Below are positions 1 through 4,941 of a stretch of DNA of 5,625 nt, piece after piece. The first letter of the stretch is position 1; each line of letters opens with the position of its first letter. A model generated the notes under the pieces. That model did not search any database and had not been told where the DNA came from. It saw nothing but the letters and a program-made list of their open reading frames with translations. The position numbers and the translations under genes were made by a program. The DNA lies in assembly GCA_013821525.1 (NCBI GenBank), contig JACDGR010000240.1, positions 1-5,625 on the forward strand, read 5' to 3'. The DNA is from Actinomycetota bacterium. Its GTDB lineage: Bacteria > Actinomycetota > Thermoleophilia > Gaiellales > Gaiellaceae.

Positions 1-1
1 T

Positions 2-59
2 AGAGGCTTGATGTGGGACTGCGTGCCTGCGGTGCGCGCGCGTTCCTTATCAAGCCTCT
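2..59 (+). repeat. Long imperfect hairpin upstream of cbs
   Basis: Positions 2-12 (AGAGGCTTGAT) are the exact reverse complement of 49-59, giving an 11-bp stem. The pairing can be carried inward through G-U pairs (13-48 and 15-47) and 16-18 with 44-46. A small inner stem, 21-26 with 32-37, includes two G-U pairs. No T-run follows the 3' arm, so it is not a classical intrinsic terminator. It could be a 5' leader structure of the cbs transcript, the end of an upstream transcript, or a binding site. It lies before the chosen cbs start; the open frame continues back through it, but those codons do not look like protein of this family. The palindrome is directly visible; its function is unknown. 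Confidence 0.5.
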
Positions 60-78
60 GGAGGCGACCACCGCGGGG

Positions 79-84
79 TAGGCT
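79..84 (+). promoter_or_regulatory. Possible -10 element of cbs
   Basis: TAGGCT fits the TANNNT -10 consensus and ends 10 bases before the ATG at 95. Transcription would then start about 4 bases before the ATG or at it, giving a leaderless or nearly leaderless mRNA. No Shine-Dalgarno lies at normal distance: the only GGAGG (60-64) is 30 bases upstream. No convincing -35 box was seen. The same arrangement occurs in front of the metB-like gene, which adds some support. Confidence 0.35.
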
Positions 85-94
85 TCCGCCGCCG

Positions 95-1477
95 ATGGCG
101 CCCGACTTTCCCACCGTGATCGATCTGGTCGGCGATACGCCGATCGTGCGGCTCGATCGAATCTCCGCGGACGTTCCGGGGACGATCCTCGCGAAGCTCG
201 AGTTCATGAATCCGGGCGGGTCGAACAAGGACCGGATCGGCCTCGCGATGATCGAGGCGGCCGAGCGGGACGGGCTGCTGAAGCCGGGCGGAACGATTGT
301 CGAGCCGACATCGGGAAACACCGGTGTCGGCCTCGCGATCGCTGCGGCGCAGAAGGGCTACCGCTGCATCTTCGTGATGCCGGACAAGATGAGCCAGGAG
401 AAGATCTCGATGCTCCGCGGCTACGGCGCCGAGGTCGTGATCACGCCGACTGCGGTGGAGCACGACTCGCCGGAGTCGTACTACTCGGTCTCCTCACGGC
501 TCGCCGAGGAGATTCCCGGCGGCTTCAAGCCCGATCAGTACTCGAACATGTCGAACCCCGAGGCGCACTACCGCACGACCGGGCCGGAGATCTGGGAACA
601 GACGGGCGGCGAGATCGACGCGATCGTCATCTCGGTCGGCACCGGCGGGACGATCAGCGGCGTCGGCCGGTACTTCAAGGAGCGCAAGCCCGAGGTGAAG
701 ATCGTCGGCGTCGATCCCGAAGGCTCTGTCTACACGGCGAAGAGCGACGCAGACCTGCACCCGTACCTCGTCGAGGGGATCGGCAAGGACACGTGGCCCG
801 AGACGATGGACCCGAAGGTGGTCGACGACTGGGTGCGCGTGTCCGACCGCGACTCGTTCCTCGCTGCGCGGCGGCTGGCGCGCGAGGAAGGCCTGCTCGT
901 CGGTGGCTCATCCGGCTCGACGATCGCGGGCGCGCTCGTCTACGCGCAAGGGCTCTCGGCCGACGCGCGGGTGCTGACGGTGCTGCCGGACTCTGGCCGC
1001 TCCTACCTCTCGAAGTTTCTCGACGACAACTGGATGCTCGAGCATGGGTTCCTCGAGCGCTCGGCGCCGGCGCCGACCGTGCGGGAGCTGCTGCGCTCCA
1101 AGCAGGGCGAGACGCCGCCGTTCGTCACGATCTCTGCGCACCAGAAGGTTGCGGAGGCGATCGGCGTCATGGAGCAGTACTCGATCTCGCAGCTCCCCGT
1201 CGTTCGCGACGGCGAGGTCGCCTCGCTCGCAGACGTGATCGGCTCGCTGCAGGATCGTGCGCTCCTCGACCGCGTCTTCAAGAACGCAGACGCGCTGCAC
1301 GAGGACGTCGCCTCGGCGATGCAAGGGCCGCTCGCCACCGTCGAGCTCGGGGCGTCGGTCGATGACATCGTCACCACGCTCACGAGTGGGACGAACGCCG
1401 TCGTCGTCGCCGACCATGGCAAGCCGGTCGGGATGGTCACGCGCTCCGACCTGCTCGACTACCTCGCGCACCGCTAG
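95..1477 (+). CDS. cbs: Cystathionine beta-synthase with C-terminal CBS domain pair
   Basis: This 460-residue protein should condense L-serine with L-homocysteine to cystathionine, the first step of reverse transsulfuration, in the cytosol. Residues about 5-320 form the fold-type II PLP domain. NPGGSNKDR (39-47) carries the Schiff-base lysine K45; PTSGNTG (71-77) is the substrate loop; GTGGT (182-186) holds the PLP phosphate; S300 in LPDSGRSYLSK fits the pyridine-nitrogen contact. Residues about 328-385 and 402-460 are two CBS motifs (ending PVGMVTRSDLLDYL) forming a Bateman module, which binds adenosyl ligands in some relatives. Length and layout match mycobacterial Cbs (about 464 aa). The frame is open back to a TTG at 8, but family similarity starts at the ATG at 95 (MAPDFPTVIDLVGDTPIVRL) and the extra codons overlap the 2-59 hairpin. 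An O-acetylserine-dependent cysteine synthase is less likely because of the C-terminal CBS pair and the metB-like neighbour. Confidence 0.93.
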   Translation: MAPDFPTVIDLVGDTPIVRLDRISADVPGTILAKLEFMNPGGSNKDRIGLAMIEAAERDGLLKPGGTIVEPTSGNTGVGLAIAAAQKGYRCIFVMPDKMSQEKISMLRGYGAEVVITPTAVEHDSPESYYSVSSRLAEEIPGGFKPDQYSNMSNPEAHYRTTGPEIWEQTGGEIDAIVISVGTGGTISGVGRYFKERKPEVKIVGVDPEGSVYTAKSDADLHPYLVEGIGKDTWPETMDPKVVDDWVRVSDRDSFLAARRLAREEGLLVGGSSGSTIAGALVYAQGLSADARVLTVLPDSGRSYLSKFLDDNWMLEHGFLERSAPAPTVRELLRSKQGETPPFVTISAHQKVAEAIGVMEQYSISQLPVVRDGEVASLADVIGSLQDRALLDRVFKNADALHEDVASAMQGPLATVELGASVDDIVTTLTSGTNAVVVADHGKPVGMVTRSDLLDYLAHR

Positions 1478-1510
1478 GGGGGCGGCGAAGTTCCCGTAGC
1501 GCTCGCAGAC

Positions 1511-2575
1511 GTGCGCCGGCTCGTCGTCGGCTCGCAGGGGTTCGCCTCACGCTTCCGGCGAGCCGGAGCCGGCGAGGTCGAGGCGACGATTCGCCGGTTG
1601 AGCGCCGTGCAGCTCGACTCGATCTCCGCGGTCGACCGCGCGCACCGGTTGACACTCTCCGCTCGCGTCGGGGCGTTCGACGAAGACGTCACGCCACGGC
1701 TACTGCGCGAGGGCCGCGTGTTCGAGTACTGGGCGCACGAGGCATGGCTCCTGCCGATCGAGCTCTGGCCGCATTTCCGTCTGGTGATGGAGGGCAAGGG
1801 GCACTGGGGCGCGCACGACCGGGCGCTCCGCGAGCACGGCGAGCTCGTCGGGCCCGTGCTCGAACGGATTCGCAACGAGGGGCCACTCGGCTCCCGCGAT
1901 TTCGAGGGCACCGGCGGCGGCGGCATGTGGAACTGGAAGCCGGCAAAGATGATCCTCGAGGCATTGTGGGACTGCGGCACGCTCGTGATCGCCGGTCGTC
2001 GGAGCTTTCAGCGCCGGTACGAGCTGGCCGAGCGCGTGATTCCCAAGCACCTGCTCGAAGCGCCGACACCATCCGACGCCGAGACGCTCCGGACCTTCGC
2101 GCTGCTCGCAGTCGGTGCTCGCGGTGCGCTGACGGAGGCCGCGATCCGCGAGCACTGGCGACTCCGTGGCGGACGCGCGCGCCTGCACCCGCACCTGCTC
2201 GCTCTCGTCGGCGAGGGGCGGTTGCGCGAGGTAGCCGTCGAGGATGGCGGTCAGCCGTTCTACGTGTTGCCCGGCGCCGAGCTGGACGGAGCGCCTGCGC
2301 CGCCGACGCTCGTGTGCCCGTTCGACAATTTCGTCTGGGATCGGTCGCTGCTCGAGCGGCTGTTCGGGTTCCGGCACGTGATCGAGGTGTACAAGCGCGA
2401 GCACGAGCGCGAGTACGGTTACTACGTGTTGCCGCTTCTCGCGGGCGATCGCGTGTTGCGGGTTCGGAAGTTCACCGCGGAACCAGGGGTGCGTGGGAAC
2501 GTCGGCGCAAAGCTCGAGCGTGCGGCCGCTCGTCTTGCGCGCACGCTTGGATTGGAGCGTGCAGAGCTTGCGTGA
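1511..2575 (+). CDS. YcaQ/AlkX-family winged-helix DNA glycosylase, paralogue A
   Basis: This 354-residue protein belongs to the HTH_42 (YcaQ, AlkX/AlkZ) family, whose studied members remove alkylated bases and unhook interstrand crosslinks. It has the Q-hydrophobic-D motif at Q34-L35-D36 (AVQLDSIS), as in E. coli YcaQ; AlkZ of Streptomyces has Q-x-Q. Other family blocks are FEYWAHEAWLLP (71-82), WNWKPAKMILEAL (140-152), RRSFQRRYELAERVIP (163-178), CPFDNFVWDR (269-278) and YGYYVLPLL (302-310). After GDRV (312-315) the usual GR-x-D/E...R stretch is absent: compared with paralogue B, 14 residues are missing. The gene starts 34 bases after the cbs stop and lies in the same frame, separated only by that TAG, so co-transcription is likely. 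GTG 1511 is the first possible start, but the five codons before it (VALAD, from 1496) also resemble the family N-terminus. No clear Shine-Dalgarno is visible. Family assignment is firm; substrate and activity are inferred. Confidence 0.85.
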   Translation: MRRLVVGSQGFASRFRRAGAGEVEATIRRLSAVQLDSISAVDRAHRLTLSARVGAFDEDVTPRLLREGRVFEYWAHEAWLLPIELWPHFRLVMEGKGHWGAHDRALREHGELVGPVLERIRNEGPLGSRDFEGTGGGGMWNWKPAKMILEALWDCGTLVIAGRRSFQRRYELAERVIPKHLLEAPTPSDAETLRTFALLAVGARGALTEAAIREHWRLRGGRARLHPHLLALVGEGRLREVAVEDGGQPFYVLPGAELDGAPAPPTLVCPFDNFVWDRSLLERLFGFRHVIEVYKREHEREYGYYVLPLLAGDRVLRVRKFTAEPGVRGNVGAKLERAAARLARTLGLERAELA

Positions 2576-3578
2576 AGTCTCCCCCGCCGAGGCGCGGCGC
2601 ATTGCTGTGCGCGCGCAACTGCTGGACGGCACGGCATCGGACGTGCTGAGCACGGTGCGAACGCTCGGCTTCCTGCAACTCGACCCGATCTCGACCGTTG
2701 CACCGCCCCAGCACCTCGTTCTCTGGAGCCGGCTCGGCAACGCCTACGACGTGGCGGAGCTGGAGAGGCTGCTCTGGCACGAGCGCAAGCTCGTCGAGTG
2801 GAATGCCTTCGTCTGGCCGATCGAAGAGCTGCCGCTCCTGCAGGCGCGGATGCGTCGGCGAGACGGCACGAGTGCGCGATGGCACATCGCCTTCCTGCAG
2901 GAGAATGCGTCGTTTCGCCGCTATGTCCTGCGCGAGCTCGACCGGCGCGGGCCGCTTCTCTCGCGTGAGATCGAAGATCACGCACCGAGCAAGCGCGAGG
3001 CGCATCGTTGGTGGGGCTCGCGCAAGATGGGGCTGATGCTCGGCGTGCTGAACGCGCGCGGCGAGGTCGCAGTCGTCGGGCGACGTGGCAAGCAGCGGCT
3101 CTGGGATCTCGCGGAGCGGTGGTATCCGCCGACCGAACGGCTCCGGTGGCAGGACGCCGCGCGGATCCTCGACGAGCAACGGTTTCGCTCGCTGGGCGTG
3201 CGGGTCGAGCGCGGCCGCCTGTTCGCCCACCCGGAGGCCAACGATGGCCCCGTGCCGCGGGAGCGGACGACGTTCCTCTCACCGTTCGACCGTCTGATCC
3301 ACGACCGCAACCGCGCCGAGGCGCTGTGGGACTTCTACTACCGGCTCGAGATGTACGTCCCGCAGGCAAAGCGCCAGTACGGCTACTACGTGCTGCCGAT
3401 CCTGCGCGGCGAGCGGATCGTCGGGCGCATCGAGCCGGTGCACGATCGCCGCGCCGGAGAGCTGCGCGTGCAGGGCCTCTGGTGGGAGCCCGGCGTCCGC
3501 CCGTTCTCGCTCCAGAAGCCACTGCGCGATCTGGCGCGCTTCCTCGGCGCGCGCCTCGCCGACAGCACCATCCGCTGA
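2559..3578 (+). CDS. YcaQ/AlkX-family winged-helix DNA glycosylase, paralogue B
   Basis: A second HTH_42/YcaQ-type protein of about 339 residues, predicted to act on alkylated or crosslinked DNA. Numbered from the GTG at 2559, it has Q40-L41-D42 in GFLQLDPIS. Downstream it has LSPFDRLIHDRNRAEALWDFYYRLEMY and KRQYGYYVLPIL, which closely follow E. coli YcaQ, then the complete GRIEPVHDRR segment that paralogue A lacks. The block read YWAHEA in A and E. coli is WNAFVW here, and the WNWKPAK block is WWGSRKM. Family similarity begins near EVSPAEARRI. GTG 2559 (17-base overlap with paralogue A) and TTG 2568 (8-base overlap, GGAG 10 bases upstream) both fit; ATG 2493 would overlap by 83 bases and add residues without family likeness. 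The overlap suggests translational coupling to A. Two hairpin repeats follow the stop. Exact substrate is unknown. Confidence 0.85.
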   Translation: MQSLREVSPAEARRIAVRAQLLDGTASDVLSTVRTLGFLQLDPISTVAPPQHLVLWSRLGNAYDVAELERLLWHERKLVEWNAFVWPIEELPLLQARMRRRDGTSARWHIAFLQENASFRRYVLRELDRRGPLLSREIEDHAPSKREAHRWWGSRKMGLMLGVLNARGEVAVVGRRGKQRLWDLAERWYPPTERLRWQDAARILDEQRFRSLGVRVERGRLFAHPEANDGPVPRERTTFLSPFDRLIHDRNRAEALWDFYYRLEMYVPQAKRQYGYYVLPILRGERIVGRIEPVHDRRAGELRVQGLWWEPGVRPFSLQKPLRDLARFLGARLADSTIR

Positions 3579-3606
3579 CAGCCGCGGCTCCACGGCGGGT
3601 GAAGCT

Positions 3607-3649
3607 GTCCACAACCGCCATGTCCCAGGGACAGGCCCCAGGACACGTC
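3607..3649 (+). repeat. REP-like palindromic repeat, copy 1
   Basis: This 43-base unit begins GTCCACAACCGCCATGTCCC and recurs 55 bases downstream with only three differences, all transitions. Its 3' part folds into an imperfect stem: 3619-3630 pair with 3636-3647 around an ACAGG loop, with three mismatches. The first 12 bases (3607-3618) are an unpaired, perfectly conserved tail that gives the element a direction. It begins 29 bases after the stop of paralogue B, so it probably forms a hairpin in the 3' UTR. There is no T-run. Confidence 0.75.
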
Positions 3650-3661
3650 CGCTCAAATCGC

Positions 3662-3704
3662 GTCCACAACCGCCATGTCCCGGGGACAGGCCCCGGGACA
3701 TGTC
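3662..3704 (+). repeat. REP-like palindromic repeat, copy 2 (perfect hairpin)
   Basis: Second copy of the 43-base unit, in direct orientation. Here the palindrome is perfect: 3674-3685 (CATGTCCCGGGG) pairs with 3691-3702 over 12 bp around the five-base loop ACAGG (3686-3690). All three differences from copy 1 restore pairing. The GC-rich stem would be very stable and could protect or end the upstream transcript, although no T-tract follows. Extragenic location, asymmetric tail and paired copies resemble REP/BIME elements mobilised in trans by RAYT transposases. No transposase is in the window, so that link is inference. Confidence 0.78.
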
Positions 3705-3732
3705 GGTTCGAGGCATGGCTGGGCGCTCCCGA

Positions 3733-3738
3733 TAGGGT
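3733..3738 (+). promoter_or_regulatory. -10 element of a leaderless metB-like transcript
   Basis: TAGGGT matches TANNNT and ends exactly six bases before the ATG at 3745, so transcription would be expected to start at or next to the A of the start codon. No Shine-Dalgarno is visible before this ATG (the preceding bases are GCGCGC). No convincing -35 hexamer was found. This would give the gene its own promoter, downstream of the REP-like pair and separate from the cbs-glycosylase operon. Confidence 0.5.
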
Positions 3739-3744
3739 GCGCGC

Positions 3745-4941
3745 ATGAGCTCCGAGCAGGACGACTCCGAGCAGGACGGCTTCGACGGAATGCAGTTCGA
3801 GACTCGTGCGATTCACGCGGGGCAGGAGCCCGACCCCGCGACCGGCGCGATCATCACGCCGATTTACCAGACCTCGACCTACGTGCAGGAGGCGGTCGGC
3901 GTTCACAAGGGTTACGACTATGCGCGCGTCGCGAACCCGACGCGCAGCGCGCTGCAGGAAGCGCTCGCGAGCCTCGAGAACGCAAAGCACGGCGTCGCGT
4001 TCAGCTCCGGCCTCGGGGCGACGACGACCTTGATGCACCTCGTCGACCCGGGCCAGCGCGTCGTCCTGATCGCCGATGTCTACGGCGGCGTCTACCGGAT
4101 GACGTCACAGGTGTACGAACCGAAGGGCTACAAGTTCACCTATGTCCCTGCGAGTGAGTTCGACGACAACCTCGCCTCCCATCTCGACAGCGACACGAAG
4201 CTCGTCTGGGTCGAGACCCCATCGAACCCGCTGCTGAACATCGTCGACATCCGGAAGGCAGCGGCAGCCGCCCACTCCGTCGGCGCATTGCTCGTCGTCG
4301 ACAACACCTTCGCGACGCCCTACCTGCAGCAGCCACTCGATCTCGGCGCGGACGCCGTCGTCCACTCGACGACGAAGTACCTCGGCGGCCACAGCGACAC
4401 GATCGGCGGCTTCATCGCTACCAACGACGACGCACTCGCTGAGCGCCTCGCGTTTCTGCAGAAGTCCCTCGGCGCCGTGCCGGGCCCGTTCGACTCCTGG
4501 CTCGTGCTGCGCGGGATCAAGACGCTGGCCGTCCGAATGCGCCAGCACTGCGAGAACGCGGGCGCGATCGCCAACTTCCTCGTTGGCCACGACGCAGTCG
4601 AGCGGGTCTACTACCCGGGTCTGCCCGACCACCCGGGTCACGACGTGGCGCGCGCACAGATGCGCGACTTCGGCGGGATGATCTCGTTCACCACCGCGAC
4701 CGACGAGGAGGCGATCGAGCTCGTCGCCCGGACGAACCTCTTTCAGCTGGCCGAGTCGCTCGGCGGTGTCGAGAGCCTGATCGAGCATCCGGCCCGCATG
4801 ACGCATGCCTCGACAGCCGGTGCGCCGTTCGCACCGCCGCACAATCTCGTACGGCTCTCGGTCGGGATCGAGGCGGTCGACGACCTGATCGCCGACCTCG
4901 AGACCGCGCTCGTCAGGCGACCGACACCCGCGCGGGCCTAG
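3745..4941 (+). CDS. metB: Cystathionine gamma-synthase/gamma-lyase family PLP enzyme
   Basis: This 398-residue Cys/Met-metabolism PLP enzyme (fold type I) either makes cystathionine from an activated homoserine ester and cysteine, or cleaves cystathionine to cysteine, 2-oxobutyrate and ammonia. YARVANPTR (59-67) gives the phosphate-binding Tyr and Arg of the partner subunit; SSGLGA is at 88-92; Y113 in ADVYGG stacks on PLP; D186 in VVDNTFA contacts the ring nitrogen; HSTTKYLGGHSD (207-218) holds Schiff-base K211; R370 in LVRLSVGIE binds substrate carboxylate. ESLGGVESLIEHPARMTHAS (337-356) is typical of the CGS/CGL branch. Having cbs nearby favours the gamma-lyase role in reverse transsulfuration, but CGS and CGL cannot be separated reliably by eye. 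ATG 3745 is preferred because of TAGGGT six bases upstream; ATG 3790 (MQFETRAIHAG) also fits the family N-terminus. The 3' end overlaps the opposite-strand hydrolase by 29 bases. Confidence 0.9.
   Translation: MSSEQDDSEQDGFDGMQFETRAIHAGQEPDPATGAIITPIYQTSTYVQEAVGVHKGYDYARVANPTRSALQEALASLENAKHGVAFSSGLGATTTLMHLVDPGQRVVLIADVYGGVYRMTSQVYEPKGYKFTYVPASEFDDNLASHLDSDTKLVWVETPSNPLLNIVDIRKAAAAAHSVGALLVVDNTFATPYLQQPLDLGADAVVHSTTKYLGGHSDTIGGFIATNDDALAERLAFLQKSLGAVPGPFDSWLVLRGIKTLAVRMRQHCENAGAIANFLVGHDAVERVYYPGLPDHPGHDVARAQMRDFGGMISFTTATDEEAIELVARTNLFQLAESLGGVESLIEHPARMTHASTAGAPFAPPHNLVRLSVGIEAVDDLIADLETALVRRPTPARA

Noticed and set aside
8..94. Extended N-terminus of cbs from TTG 8, ATG 11, GTG 23 or GTG 32.
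   Set aside because: The extra 29 residues are arginine- and proline-rich without family likeness and overlap the 2-59 hairpin; CBS homology begins at the ATG at 95.
47..94. TTATCAAG followed by GGAGG looked like the start of a SAM-I (S-box) riboswitch before a sulfur-metabolism gene.
   Set aside because: The later conserved core, including GGCAACC, and the remaining helices are absent, and only about 50 bases separate it from the ATG.
3580..3589. AGCCGCGGCT palindrome just after the stop of paralogue B.
   Set aside because: A 10-base GC palindrome is expected by chance at this composition and has no associated signal.
3606..3670. CTGTCCACA and GCGTCCACA resemble DnaA boxes.
   Set aside because: They are the conserved tail of the 43-base repeat, imperfect (about 8/9 and 7/9 to the consensus), with no AT-rich region or replication gene nearby.
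3579..3744. Possible small coding gene across the repeat region (repeated PGxxPGTW-like peptides on the minus strand).
   Set aside because: The peptide repeats are only the translated palindromic DNA repeat; there is no start with a ribosome binding site and no family likeness.
2422..4038. Minus-strand open frame of 538 codons spanning both paralogue B and the intergenic repeats.
   Set aside because: It is an antisense shadow of high-GC genes: composition is dominated by Arg, Ala, Pro and Ser, no domain is recognisable, and it opposes well-supported family proteins.
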